Assembly (NCBI GenBank): GCA_012862575.1
Contig: BLSF01000058.1
Location: forward strand, 1-64,000
Length of the DNA stretch: 64,000 nt
Direction: 5' to 3'
From: Parietichytrium sp. I65-24A
Taxonomy: Eukaryota; Sar; Bigyra; Thraustochytrida; Thraustochytriidae
The notes under the pieces were generated by a model. The model made no database searches. It saw only the letters and a list, made by a program, of their open reading frames with translations, and had not been told where the DNA came from. Position numbers and translations under genes: made by a program. Positions 10,163-21,017 of this stretch are shown in pieces. How positions within the stretch are numbered: the stretch's first letter is position 1; every line of letters begins with the position of its first letter.

Positions 10163-10794
10163 TCAGATTGCATCGAAGAGCCGGCCAACGACTTTCTGGC
10201 ACACCACGAGCCACGCGACACATGAAAGTGCTCCGGCACTATAATTCGGAAACGCCAGGAGTCGACCCAGAGGCCAAACCCACGAAGGCGACACTTCCAG
10301 CAGCGGATATGCTTCCAACAAGGGCTCAAACACAAAGTATACGATTGCTGCGCTTAATGGCGTCCGTAGTTGGAGCGCTTTCTTTGCATACTGTCGCCAA
10401 GGCGCCGAGGAAGAATGCTTTCGAGTTTCCTCGAGCTTCAAAAGCTCCTTTTCTAATTCACCTGCCGCGCGCTTCATTTTCGCCCACTTTAAAAATGTCG
10501 CGGGCAGGTTGTACACCTCCGCTTCTCTCTCCATTTCGATATATTTCTTCCGAAGTTCAGCTTCTTCCGCGGTAGGTTTTAACTCCACCATTCTTCAACG
10601 ACACACGAATCACCACTCAGCCAATCGCACCACACCCTTCGAGGAAGAAAAGTAGAAAAAACAAAACCCTGCATCGCCACAACTCACCTTCGGAGCACAA
10701 ACGCGCAAACCTCGGCGGCCAGCGCGACCAGCAAGATGACAAGCACACCTTGCGCTTGTATCACATGCTTGTACTGCTCTGTTACGGGCTCCAT
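10163..10794 (-). CDS. GET1: GET1/WRB-like tail-anchored protein insertion receptor
   Basis: Two exons, 10794-10688 and 10592-10163, with a 95-nt intron (donor AAG|GTGAGT, acceptor TTGAAG|A); the join is in frame (CGA AG|A ATG). The 178-residue product has the WRB/GET1 (CHD5) layout: one N-terminal membrane helix (GVLVILLVALAAEVCAFVL, residues 15-33), a basic cytosolic coiled coil (AELRKKYIEMEREAEVYNL, then KMKRAAGELEKELLKLEETR), and two C-terminal helices (AAIVYFVFEPLLEAYPLL and SAGALSCVAWLVVCQKVV). In the family, GET1 with GET2/CAML forms the ER insertase that accepts tail-anchored proteins from GET3; the coiled coil binds GET3. The length fits the family. The downstream frame has its own ATG, which would mislead an intron-blind annotation into dropping the first helix. 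Confidence 0.8.
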
Positions 10795-11337
10795 ACTTTC
10801 TCTCGTCCGAGCGTCTTTGCCGGGACAGATTCGGCTCGGCACCTCCAAGTCTCTCCCGCTACGTGGCGTTTGGGCGGCGTTGGTCTCCTCACACGCAATT
10901 GCATGCAATTGCCTGCCTGGCACTCTATCTCCGTCCTGCCTCCCTCCGCCGCTTCTCCGGCGGCCATGTCGGCTATAGATACCGGTAACTCAGCCTTACA
11001 CCACTTGCACCGCTTCTACATAAAGTACGAATTGCTTTCAAGAGCGGGAGAACGTCAGCTGGGCAGAATCAGGCGCTGTGGGAATGTGGGAGGTGTTTGA
11101 GATGCGAATTTGAAGGCAAGGGTGCCACTTTCATTCTTGAGGTAGTTTTTATTCATTTTTACAGTGTTTTCTAGATCATTTTTGGATACGCACCACAAGG
11201 GCGGGCGGTTCATTGAGCCGTGACGATGAGACTTTTATCTGCATCGACCCGGCCGGCGAAGAGGTCTCAATGGGGGATAAGCACGTGGAGACCTGTATAG
11301 AATCATGCGAATTTGGCTCGAGTAAAAACACGCGTGG
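10795..11337. other. Intergenic, upstream of GET1
   Basis: This lies upstream of GET1 and downstream of the DZIP1-like gene, both on the minus strand. The GET1 frame stays open upstream as far as a GTG at 10923, but its first ATG is at 10794. No other gene is evident. Confidence 0.5.
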
Positions 11338-14322
11338 CTAGTCAGAGTCCGAGTCGTCTTCCATTTCGTCGAGCAAACGCGAAATTGCAGCCTGCTTTTG
11401 ATGGCTGCGATTGGACGGAAGTCCCTGTGCGGGAGGCTGTGTGGCGCCCAAAGTAGATTGCGAATACTCCAATTGCATGGACTCGGTCTCGGAAGAACCA
11501 TCGTACTTGTCTGCACGAGCGTTCACATCAAAGAAGCTCTTTCCACTCATCGCGAGCATATCTTGACTCTCCCCTTGATTGCTGAATCCGGAGGAGCTAA
11601 CGCTCGTTGCGGTTCTGGAGCTACCAGAATCATCCGAAAGGTTCAGTGTGTTCAATTGCGCCCTCCGAATTAGGCCAGCTTTGCTGAATCGACTCATTGT
11701 CCGTTGATGCCGTTTGATGACATCATCCTGCTTTAAAGGAGCCTTCTTGTGAAAAGAGTTGAGTTTTACAATATTTCCATTGGTAGAAACCCTTGACGCT
11801 GTAGAGTACGTGGAGTTATCCAAGTCAACACTGGTCTCTGTGCCCGAATTCGAGAGGCTCTCGACGCTCTGATCTGAGCGGCGCTGTTGGCGGTCGCTCC
11901 GACGAACGCTCGTGTCCACGGAGGACCCATCGAAATCATCACCGAAATTTACCGGCACGGACTCCACTCGTTTGGACGCCACAGATTCTCGAGTTTCCTG
12001 GGTGCTATGCAAGCCAGATTCGCTTGCAGAGCTGTCGGCCTGGTCAGGTACCACAAGTCTGGCAATGCTCGCGCTCCGTGACGATGGAACCTCAGACACG
12101 GAGCTGCGGGTCGTGCCGATCGAGCGCGAGAGCTCTCTGCTTATATCTAGCATTTCCTGCTCGATCTCCTTGTCGCTGTGACTCCATCTTGTGGACTTGC
12201 CATCGTTTGATATAGGTGAGAATGCGTCTGACTGCTTTTCTTGCCCCTGCTCCTCGCTTTGCCTGTTCTTATAGGATTTAATAAGGTCTGCAATATTCGC
12301 TTCGGAAAGCCCTTTCACATTCAGGTTCACAAACGGAGGAGAGTTGAAGAAGTCAGAAGACTCTACTGTGGCCTCGTCATCTACTGCAGGTCCGCCCTCT
12401 TGTTTCTGCATGTTGACTCTCTCTATAGCTTTGCCAAGCTTTTGTGCAATAAGTTCACGCACTTTTCCGACCTTCATTTTTCTGGAAACGGCGACGGAGA
12501 TGGTTCCAGTGGAAGTGCGAGTTTCGAGCGCCCATACAAAAGGAATCCTCGCCAGCGTGATGCCATTGTCGCCAGGAGCGAGTTCGAGTTTCTTCTCCTT
12601 CTGAAAATGCACGACTAGTGATTGTGGCACCGTCTGCCACTTGTACGATGGAACAAAGAGGTCCTCTTCCTCGTCGTCCTCAAGTACTTCCCCTTGGCCC
12701 CGTTCCTTTTCGTCGGAAATTGCGACAAGGTCCTTGAGACGTTGCATTTCTGCGCGAAGCTCTTCTTCCCGCTGCTGCGCATGAAGTGTAGCCACGTATT
12801 GTTTCCACACGGCAAGAAAACGCGATTGTAGACGGCGTCTGACGAGTCTCAAAACTCTTCGCAATTGCATGCTTCTACGATCAGCTAGATCTTTTGATAC
12901 TTGGGATTCTGAGAGCTTGAGCATAAGAGTGTTCTCGCTCTCTTTGGGTTGCTCCGATCCAACAAACTGATTCTGCTGCTGATTGATAACTTCCTCAACT
13001 GGCTCGGACTTGACTTCTTCATTATTCTCCCAATCTTGACTAGAGCGTATCTCCTGCCGCGAATTTGCAATGCCATGCTGTTTGCCAGTAGCGTGGTACG
13101 CACCTACTGCCAAGGTCCGTTCGATGACAACCAGCTCTGTTCGTAGACGATTGTTCTCCTCCACAACTTTGGCGAGCTCGTGCTTCAAATCGTCTAGAGT
13201 GCCGGACGTTCCGAGAATCTCATTTACGATTTGCGCAACACCAGGGTCAGGAGACGAGTCTGCATCATCGTCTTCGATCTTCTGGCCAGCCAGTGAGACT
13301 CGTCCTGCGCTTTGGGCGATTGACTGCGAGATATTTTCTTCTCTTTTGGACAATACTTTCTCGCGGGATCGGAGCTCGCGTTGCTGCTCTTCGAGGTCCT
13401 CTAAGATTCTCTTGCGCATGTTTTCTGCCTCTTCTCGTAGCATGTTTTTCATCTCCTCTGTTTGCTCGCTTAGCGCCCGCTCTTGTTGTTGCAACATTGT
13501 TTTGCGTTTTTCAAGCTCCTCTTCTAGCAACCGCGAGGAGTCTGTGTGCCTGGCTCCCCTCGTTGGTTCTGCCTCTTCTTCTGAGTCCGCGCCCTGTACT
13601 GCTGCAATAACGCTTGCATGCTGCATTCCACTGCGCTGTGTCAACAGAAATTCATACGTCTTGAGCGTCCTCTTCTTTTGCCTCAGCTCTCTCTTGAGTG
13701 AATCAATCTCCTGGTCTTGCGAAGACAGCTTCGAGTCTGCCAGAGAGCTTTCTCGCTGTAGAGAACTGAGCTGGGACTCCATTGTGGCCGTATATTCGTA
13801 GAGAGTGTGCTGCACATTGAGGAGATATTCGATGGTTAGCTGCGTGAGTTTGAAAAGCTTCACGAAATTCTCATCTGTATACGTCCTCAAGTCCCTGCAA
13901 TCCAGCTCCCCAAAGGCGAGATTTTCAAGATGCATCTGGATCGTATCAATGTCCACTTGCTCCACGAGGCTCTCAACGTCGACGCGGGCAATCGCCCTCA
14001 AGTCTACCTTGCCGTGCCGCTGTTGAAAAAAGAAGCCCTTTTGCGGGAGCATATTCGCAACCGCCGCGTTGTTTTCTAAATTGTTTTTGAACCCGAGACC
14101 AACCTCTTCTTCGAGCACTACTGGTAGCTGTCGCCCCGACCTTTCGCGAAACACGTCTACAAGAACGCTGCTTGCTCGTGAAGAGCCACTCTTCCCGTGA
14201 CACCCGGCGACCCGTCTTGCGCATCTTTCATCGCCATTTGGTCGTCTCTTCTTGTCCTTTTCAAAGCTGCGAGCGCGGCGCTTGGCTGCATCCACTGATC
14301 GAACTCCCGAAGAGACCCCCAT
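11338..14322 (-). CDS. DZIP1: DZIP1-like ciliary base / coiled-coil protein
   Basis: A single exon of 994 residues from the ATG at 14322; the TTG three codons upstream is disregarded. Residues about 97-180 match the DZIP1/DZIP1L N-terminal domain: basic KVDLRAIARVDVESL, then VDIDTIQMHLENLAFGELD, then FVKLFKLTQLTIEYLLNVQ. Long coiled coils follow (180-360). The C2H2 zinc finger found after this domain in animal DZIP1 is not visible. Residues about 490-520 (RRRLQSRFLAVWKQYVATL) look like an IQ/Sfi1-type helix, and about 567-637 form an extra compact globular patch (QSLVVHFQKEKKLELAPGDN and onward). The C-terminal 300 residues are Ser-rich and disordered, ending in an acidic MEDDSDSD with LEYSQSTLG near 957. 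DZIP1 proteins act at basal bodies/centriolar satellites in cilium assembly. Neighbouring genes are also microtubule-related. Confidence 0.7.
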   Translation of the reverse strand: MGVSSGVRSVDAAKRRARSFEKDKKRRPNGDERCARRVAGCHGKSGSSRASSVLVDVFRERSGRQLPVVLEEEVGLGFKNNLENNAAVANMLPQKGFFFQQRHGKVDLRAIARVDVESLVEQVDIDTIQMHLENLAFGELDCRDLRTYTDENFVKLFKLTQLTIEYLLNVQHTLYEYTATMESQLSSLQRESSLADSKLSSQDQEIDSLKRELRQKKRTLKTYEFLLTQRSGMQHASVIAAVQGADSEEEAEPTRGARHTDSSRLLEEELEKRKTMLQQQERALSEQTEEMKNMLREEAENMRKRILEDLEEQQRELRSREKVLSKREENISQSIAQSAGRVSLAGQKIEDDDADSSPDPGVAQIVNEILGTSGTLDDLKHELAKVVEENNRLRTELVVIERTLAVGAYHATGKQHGIANSRQEIRSSQDWENNEEVKSEPVEEVINQQQNQFVGSEQPKESENTLMLKLSESQVSKDLADRRSMQLRRVLRLVRRRLQSRFLAVWKQYVATLHAQQREEELRAEMQRLKDLVAISDEKERGQGEVLEDDEEEDLFVPSYKWQTVPQSLVVHFQKEKKLELAPGDNGITLARIPFVWALETRTSTGTISVAVSRKMKVGKVRELIAQKLGKAIERVNMQKQEGGPAVDDEATVESSDFFNSPPFVNLNVKGLSEANIADLIKSYKNRQSEEQGQEKQSDAFSPISNDGKSTRWSHSDKEIEQEMLDISRELSRSIGTTRSSVSEVPSSRSASIARLVVPDQADSSASESGLHSTQETRESVASKRVESVPVNFGDDFDGSSVDTSVRRSDRQQRRSDQSVESLSNSGTETSVDLDNSTYSTASRVSTNGNIVKLNSFHKKAPLKQDDVIKRHQRTMSRFSKAGLIRRAQLNTLNLSDDSGSSRTATSVSSSGFSNQGESQDMLAMSGKSFFDVNARADKYDGSSETESMQLEYSQSTLGATQPPAQGLPSNRSHQKQAAISRLLDEMEDDSDSD

Positions 14323-15415
14323 TTTATTCAACAGATCCTAACTCTTCACTCGCTTTCGTCCATCGATTTGCCAGCAACTTTCACAAAAACAAAAACGATT
14401 CCTATATCGAGAGTCTCGTTCTCCCCAAAATGGCACAATCTAACGGCTTGGCTACTTTCCAAGTCGTCCCGTCGGAGGTTGCAGTCCCCCAATGTGCTTT
14501 CGTTCCAGATTTACGTCGATCCTCGTCACTGAAGTGGCGTTCTCTCCACCCCAGCACGCCAACTTGATCTTCTTCTTCTTCTTCTACTTCTATTTCCTGT
14601 CCCTCAAACACTCTCCGCTCTTGTTTTCACGCTCCAATGCAATCTCGCACTCTTTCCGTTGACGCTGGTGTTACGCACTCGCGGACACATCCGCTTACCG
14701 GTGCTCTCTGTGAGTATACCTGTACGTCTTACGTTGTGCTTGTGTTCTTCACACTTTTCACTTGCCAGCATTTTTCCACCGTTTAAAATGTGCACAGTGT
14801 CCGTTTGCTAGTGCTGTCGCTACACTCCGCGCCATATGTCCGACTAAGACCAGTGAGCTATTGCAACCCTTAGGCAAAATCTAGTAGGATAGGATAGAGG
14901 AGACCACCAGATACGACTAGCAGTCCCGAAAGTTACTGCTACTGTGTGATAGTGGTGATGGATATAGACGATGGCGTAGTGCTCGAGAGGGGAAGTAAGG
15001 GTGGTGGAGTTTACGGTAGGAGTACCGGATCAGCCGTTAGTGAGGAACCGGGCCCGTTGGGGGAGAACCGGAGAACCGGAGAACCGAGGAACCGGAGAAC
15101 CCGAGAGTTTTGAAAGTGCTGGCTCAACGGGAAGGCGCGATTCAAAATAGTATTGTCATGCGCAAGCACGCGGAAGAGCCCTCCTTCCTCGCGCAATTCG
15201 AGGCGGAAAGCGACACTCATTTTGAATATCTTTCCATCTCCATTCTGGTGGTCGATCGAGTTGGGGAACCTGAACGGTGCTCCGGCTCGAGTTGGGAAGA
15301 AGGGCCTGCGTGGGTTGCCATACTCGTCCAGAGCAGAAGTGTGTCACGGCGATCACCGCTTTCCAATCCGCTTTGTGATTTGGTGACCTTCAATCGGCGC
15401 TTGAAACGTGGAGCA
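14323..15415. other. Divergent promoter region between two coiled-coil genes
   Basis: This 1.1 kb separates the minus-strand DZIP1-like gene from the plus-strand coiled-coil gene, so it should hold two promoters. It includes a TCT-rich tract (14570-14595) and the short tandem repeat at 15062-15103. An in-frame extension of the coiled-coil gene reaches back to 15158 (ATG) but looks less protein-like. Confidence 0.5.
15062..15103. repeat. Short tandem repeat GGAGAACCG
   Basis: About four to five imperfect copies of a 9-bp unit, GGAGAACCG, lie in the leader of the coiled-coil gene. Confidence 0.8.
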
Positions 15416-16066
15416 ATGTGGCGAACCGAGACGAACGGAGATGTTTGCAATAATGTGAGCGGAAATGTAAAGCAAGTTGATGGTCCAAGTATGGAGGAAT
15501 CGCTTGCACGGTTTCGAGAGCGTTGGAACGCACTTGGGGTGTCCTGGGAGACGGGGTCGATCGCCGGAGGACGCGATAACAATGCAGAGCCAAAGGCAGT
15601 AAAAGCGTTGTTGGAACAGATTGAGGGTCTGCAGGATCGTCTAGCAGCCAGCGAGAGTACTCAGCGTATTCTAGCTGAAAAGATTAAATCCTTGTCGTCG
15701 GGGCAGCGCGAGCTGGAGAAAGAAGCAGCCGAGTCAAAGGATGCTGTGAGAGCTAGTTGTGAGGCAAGAGATGCCAAGATAGCCATTCTCGAGCGTCAAG
15801 CGACAGATCTCGCGAAGCAACTCTCTGAGAGGATCCACGGCGTAATGGAACAGGTAAAGCGTTTAGATGCGGAGATCGCCAACCTCGATGACCGGCTGCC
15901 TAAAGCCAAGGAAGATGAGATGGACCATGACGCAGATGACGATAGCCTGATGCAGTTCTCCCAAAGCCTATTTGGCGAGATGGAGTACGTCCAGGAAGAT
16001 CATACGCCCTTGGACTGCTCGCAGTCTACACTGGGGTCAGTCGATATCAGGAGCATTCTGATGTGA
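15416..16066 (+). CDS. Coiled-coil protein, probable centrosome/cilium factor
   Basis: I do not recognise a named family. From the ATG at 15416 (MWRTETNGDVCNN) the product has 216 residues; another in-frame ATG at 15158 would add 86 residues of poorer quality. Residues about 25-165 are a coiled coil (ARFRERWNALGVSW, LLEQIEGLQDRLAASEST, AILERQATDLAKQL, EQVKRLDAEIANLDDRL). The C-terminus is acidic, then has DSLMQFSQSLFGEM and PLDCSQSTLGSVDIRSILM. The SQSTLG motif is shared with the C-terminus of the divergently transcribed DZIP1-like protein next door, and dynein roadblock and tubulin acetyltransferase follow. That context suggests a microtubule or ciliary-base role, by inference only. It ends 153 bp from the convergent roadblock gene. 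Confidence 0.6.
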   Translation: MWRTETNGDVCNNVSGNVKQVDGPSMEESLARFRERWNALGVSWETGSIAGGRDNNAEPKAVKALLEQIEGLQDRLAASESTQRILAEKIKSLSSGQRELEKEAAESKDAVRASCEARDAKIAILERQATDLAKQLSERIHGVMEQVKRLDAEIANLDDRLPKAKEDEMDHDADDDSLMQFSQSLFGEMEYVQEDHTPLDCSQSTLGSVDIRSILM

Positions 16067-16219
16067 GGAAGAGCGGAGAACTTGGTCTGCCAAATACAGG
16101 GTTTTATGCTGTGCAGGTCCGGCCGAATGAAAAGCGCAGAGAATTTTTAAGAAATCGAAAATAGGTTGTAATTGCTGACTCAAGATACACGCTGCTAGTT
16201 TAGTTCAAGCTGCTCTCCT

Positions 16220-16671
16220 CTACTTTGGCATCGTTGGCTCATCCTCTGAAGGATCTTGCACCACTATTAAAGTGTACTTGTTCTCTGTTGGCTCGGGCGC
16301 GATCATGATCTCTTCGTTGTTTGTTCTAATTCTCAAGAACTTGAGGCTGTTTTCCGGGTCCAACTCTCGCACCATGCTCTGTGTCTTTTTCGTCAGTTCC
16401 GAAATGAGGCTGGCGTACTTGCGCTCCTCCTCTGCGTCGTTCATGCTACTCCTGATGGTCTGGCCTTTATTGTTAATTACAAACACCCTCTTCACACCTT
16501 TGTGAGACTGGATCCTCTTGATGCATTGTTCTGCCTCTGACTACCCCACGCAGCGCGCCGCCGGCGTTGTGGCCCAAACGTTCAACGCAAGACATTCTTT
16601 CGTCAGTCCAAAACAACATCCGTGTTATCCGCAACTCCACAACCAATCTAGGCAACGTCTCAACTCACCAT
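16220..16671 (-). CDS. DYNLRB1: Dynein light chain, roadblock/LC7 type
   Basis: The 107-residue product begins SEAEQCIKRIQSHKGVKRV after Met and continues FVINNKGQTIRSSM, then LISELTKKTQSMVRELDP and LRIRTNNEEIMIAPE. This is colinear with roadblock proteins (SEVEETLKRIQSHKGV...VNxxGxPIRS...LRIRTxKxEIMVAPD). The coding sequence joins 16671-16669 and 16540-16220. The first coding exon is only the ATG, immediately followed by GTGAGT, and the 128-nt intron ends GGGGTAG. Roadblock dimers bind the dynein intermediate chain in cytoplasmic and ciliary (IFT) dynein. Translating the second exon alone would yield a truncated protein from an internal GTG. It is convergent with the coiled-coil gene. Confidence 0.92.
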
Positions 16672-17960
16672 CTTGCCAACAAAGCTTGCAGACCTTGTGC
16701 TGTCCCGGTCTCTTGTTAAGCTCGCGACTCAAAATCTATGCAGACTTTTCGTTCACTACACACTATGTTTCGTTTCACTTTGCTCGCGTGTTGACTGTCT
16801 CACGCTCCCGTTTCTGCGCTGTGAAAGCAGTTCACTTGTGAAGAAAGGCTTCCACACTCATATGCTTAATCGCTAGACATCACAGTAGGAGTCGTAGGAA
16901 ACGTTGACGTAGACTGGCAGCGAACGACACGAACAAAGGAACAAATGGTAGACTCGTTGTTCCTTATTGCTAAGTCGGCTAGTTTTTAGAATAGCATCCG
17001 TCACAAGTGCTACTGTGTCTATTCGCTTGCAAATACGAATTACGATTTTTCCGTTCACGTTCAAGTCAACTTGTGAACTTGAACTTGAAATTTTTGACAG
17101 TGGACTTGAGTAAAAAACAAAACGAAGCACGCCTTTCGTCAAATGTCGAGAGCCCAGTAGCATCTCCGACAACGAAGAAAATAGATAAAGTCGGTACATT
17201 CAAATTGCCGCTCTGTTGAAGTACAGCCACGAAAAAAATGAGCATCGGCGATGCGGCACAATGAATTCGTTAGTTAACGAATGAAAGCGATTTCGTGTCC
17301 ATCTGCTAGCTAGTGATATGATAGGTATGCCTGATTGGAGACAATCGTGTTGCTGACTGAGAAAAATTAAGTATGTTGCCGGAATTTGGTTTACTATTCG
17401 GTGGCTCGGCATCTACACGGGGCCGTGATACCTTGCAGAACAAGAGGTGCATGCTTTGGCGTGCGAGATGTTCGTCGAAGAGCCATAGTGGATCGACCTC
17501 AAAGTTCTATTTTTCTGGACTCAGAAGCTTCTCCGATATGTCCGTTTCCAAGATCTCCTTGAGTTCACGATCATGTGCAACTCCATTGATTATAAAATTC
17601 ACACGCGTGGCAACGACACGTGGGTTAAGTATACTTGACGCGTTTTAGGAGTTGGCGCGGTTCGGCTGACGATGAGTTCTACAGGAGTAGCGAAACGATT
17701 TGTGGTGTCTCCGAGTGGTTTAATCTTCATCTGACAATAACGATAAAAAGTGTTGTGGCTGTGGCTCATTCGGATCTTTCTTGAAGAAATTTCCTTCATC
17801 AGGCCATCCAGTCCCCTTTCCTCGCACTCGCTGGACTCCTGAACGGGAAGGCGCTGGTCAGCGTTCGAGCTCAGGTTGTTGTCGGTGAACTGCGTATTAT
17901 GCATTAACGAGTGAGAAGATACTGTGAAAGCAGGAAGGACAGCTTGCAGGAGAACTTGAG
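16672..17960. other. Divergent intergenic region, roadblock / tubulin acetyltransferase
   Basis: 1.3 kb, AT-rich, with divergent genes on each side. The minus frame 16873-17199 (108 codons) overlaps no domain that I know. No RNA gene is recognised. Confidence 0.45.
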
Positions 17961-18527
17961 ATGGGCGCTCTCGGCGTGCCAAAAGCAGTTGTCGACGTAG
18001 GCGGCGTCATGGTCGTGACGAAGGATCTGTTTGGCACAGCATCCTTTCGAAGCAACAACTCCTCGAGGACTCTGCAAGGCAAACTTGCAAATGCTATTGA
18101 TGATCTCGGATACGAGAGCGCAAGCGCGCAAGGCCTGCGAGGTCCCATCACATCTGTCGAGCGTCTTTGCAAGACTGCCGACAGAGTGTACCTAATCATG
18201 GAGGGCAAAACTAGTGTTGGGTTCCTTCGGGTCGGTCACCGCAAGCTCTTCTTGCATGATGAAGGCGGGAACCTCGTTGAGCACAGCCCGCTTTGCGTGC
18301 TCGACTTTTTTGTACAGACGTCTTGTCAGCGCGCGGGATATGGAAAGCGCCTTTTCGCTGCCATGCTCCGCAATGAACAGATCCCTGACCCGAATTTGGT
18401 GGCTTTTGACAGGCCATCAAACCTCTCCATCAGGTTTCTGGCCAAGCATTACAACCTCCGAGAGCCCATATTTCAGAGCAATCGGTTTGTCGTTTTTCCA
18501 GGCTTTTTTCACGTATCATCACAGTAA
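17961..18527 (+). CDS. ATAT1: Alpha-tubulin N-acetyltransferase (ATAT1/MEC-17)
   Basis: A 188-residue, single-exon protein from the ATG at 17961. It follows the ATAT1 catalytic domain from end to end: LANAIDDLGYESASAQGL with GPITSVERL, FLRVGHRKLFLHD, PLCVLDFFVQTSCQRAGYGKRLF (catalytic-region Asp in CVLDFF and the acetyl-CoA loop RAGYGK), VAFDRPSNLSIRFLAKHYNL and NRFVVFPGFF. The family acetylates Lys40 of alpha-tubulin inside microtubules and is conserved mainly in ciliated organisms. The disordered C-terminal tail of animal enzymes is absent; the gene ends directly after the domain. Confidence 0.93.
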   Translation: MGALGVPKAVVDVGGVMVVTKDLFGTASFRSNNSSRTLQGKLANAIDDLGYESASAQGLRGPITSVERLCKTADRVYLIMEGKTSVGFLRVGHRKLFLHDEGGNLVEHSPLCVLDFFVQTSCQRAGYGKRLFAAMLRNEQIPDPNLVAFDRPSNLSIRFLAKHYNLREPIFQSNRFVVFPGFFHVSSQ

Positions 18528-21017
18528 TAATAGAAAAAAAATCCATGCGCGCAGTTCCACTGGCAACCATCAACTATTTCTTCAACTGCAAAATTGCAAA
18601 TCTGACAAAAATTAGGCTCCTCGTTTCCTCCCAAGATATCATTGCACGATCCAGAGGCCATTGCGCACCTCGCAGTTCTTAGCAAATCATGACACTAGGT
18701 GTTGTACAGAATTGAAAAATTGGCTTTGGTTTGGTATCTTGGATCCCGAGTTTTGGAGGCTTACAACGATTGAATGAACACCTTGCCTTTTCAGCCACAC
18801 ATCCTCTTGCCAGGTTTTTAAATGTAACACAACTTACGTAAACAAAGCCGCAGGCGTTAGCTTGTCGAGGATCTCGGAGTTCAGGGATCTTGGACGAAAA
18901 CGTTGAACCGAGATTTCACTCAACCGTTCGCACAGAGAGATCATGATCTCCCTTGCACCATCAGCCAACATACTTGCGGAGAAGGAGAGCTGGCTGCGTG
19001 GCTGGCTGCGGGCAACGGCGCGGTACTGACAGTGAGAACTCGGTATTTGTACCTCAGTGTTTGTCTGCCCAGTGCTCTTCGTCAAATTCGCGGCCGACTC
19101 TTTGCTGGCCGCGAATTCATCCGTAACATCGGTGCAAATTTACCAAATTTCACGCTGCGGAGAGCGCACACTCAAGTATCGTTGTTGTTGTTGTTGGTGA
19201 TAGTCAGTCAGTACCGGTACTACAACACACACTCTGTCAGTGTACACCTGGCTCCGAATTTTAAGAAGCTCAACAGTCTCAACATGTCTCAACAGCTCAA
19301 CGAGCTCTTTTTCTTTTTATATTTAAATTAGTTGAGTGATTGAGGCTTTGTTGAAATCAGTGAATTTGACACTTTGACTTTGCGGCTCTTTCAAAGATTT
19401 GCTTTTGTTTGACTCCTCGGAAACCTTCGAGCGCAACTTGACAACGATTTCACGACAGAAGGTAAGTTAGCGTAGGCAACTTGTTCCAGCTGCAGCCTGG
19501 CCATCCCGACCTTGTCCTTCCGTTTACAGTGGTTTACAGTGTTCTGAGCCAGCCAAGTGCAAAGGCTGAGAGGAGTTTTGCAAAGAACTTTTCACTCTGC
19601 GCAATCGAACCGCTTTTCCACGTTCTACGAGAGTAGAATCTGAGCCGCGTAAAGCGAAAAGAAGCGCTCTTCTCTGGCGTCTCGCCAGAGATCTCACCTG
19701 TCTAAAACGATTAATTTGAACTACGGCGCACACTTGTGGCTCACCTCACACCTCACACACTTGACGCAGACGCACAGCACACACTTCTGGCTCACTGGTT
19801 CACCTTCTTTTCTTGTCTTTCCATGTCTTTGCCTTGTTTCCTTCCACCCTTTCATTTACGGTTGATCTTCAATTTAAAAAAGCTGAAGTCAGAAAACGCA
19901 GGATCGGAGAAAGTTCACGATATCATTCGAGAGTCTTTTTCTCTCCTCAGGACGGGTTGGTTGGGACAAAGGAAAAGATGGGAAAAGCTTTGGACACCGT
20001 GGTCGTAGGTTGCGCTGCAGCAGGCCAGGCTTGCGCGAATGGGTGGACGAAAGCCCCGCAGAGGGAAGACAAGCCAAAAGACAAAAGACAAAAGACAAAA
20101 GGAGCTTCGCTCTCCATCTGCGTTTCAGGACTTTCAGGCTTTGAGGCCGAGATCTTTGAGGTATGGAAGCGAGAAGCGAGGCTTCAACAAACCTAAATTA
20201 TTTTCTAATTGCTTCGGATCTTGTTTGCAGTCAAAAGCTCACTCGCTCGCCCGCTCACTCACTGTATGGCCACGAGTACTACATGTTAGGTTTATGTTAT
20301 GGTAGCTAGGCTAGAATAGAACAAAACCAACTTGTGTGAAATTAATTTATCTGTTTTCGGGTTTTTACAGTTGGACTGATTTGGAAGAATTATTGACTGC
20401 GACATGTTTTGCATTGTCTGTGATCTTGATCAACAAGAGATTGACTTGTGAGAATGGGGAAATTAATGATGGTACTGTACCGGTGATGGAGTACTGTAGT
20501 CGATCGAAATTCGAAACGAGATAGCAAAGTCTGTCCCATCCAAGAAAGTCCATTTCTTCTTCTTCTGAGCTACTTTAGGACTTCCTACGGAGCTTCGTAG
20601 TACATTACTGGCTAGTTTTACGTGTGCGCCAAAGTCGTGAGGAAAAAATAAACTGTATGTCGAAATTAATGTTTTCACTACATACCAGCTGTCTCGAGTG
20701 TGATAGTGCAACTACCAATTGACTTAGTATCTGTACAGTACCCGGTACCCTTACGAGGCTCCTAACAGCATCGTAGGTAGAACAAATTAACAGTACTATT
20801 AATCATAGCTGACTCCACCGCGGGATGCACATACTAGTACTTAGTGCCATCACTAACCTTACTTATAAACGTCAGTGAGTGCTATTACCGGACTCCTATT
20901 CATTGTGAGGGACGAGCTGCTGCTAGCCCAACATCTCAAAATCCTATGCCAAACAATAAGCTCAAGAATAGACCTATACCGTTTGTAGTATATGTTGATT
21001 GAGTATGTCGAGAGAGA

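Noticed and set aside
15110-15415. N-terminal extension of the coiled-coil gene from a TTG
   Set aside because: Non-ATG start and irregular composition; the ATG at 15416 opens the coherent coiled-coil protein.
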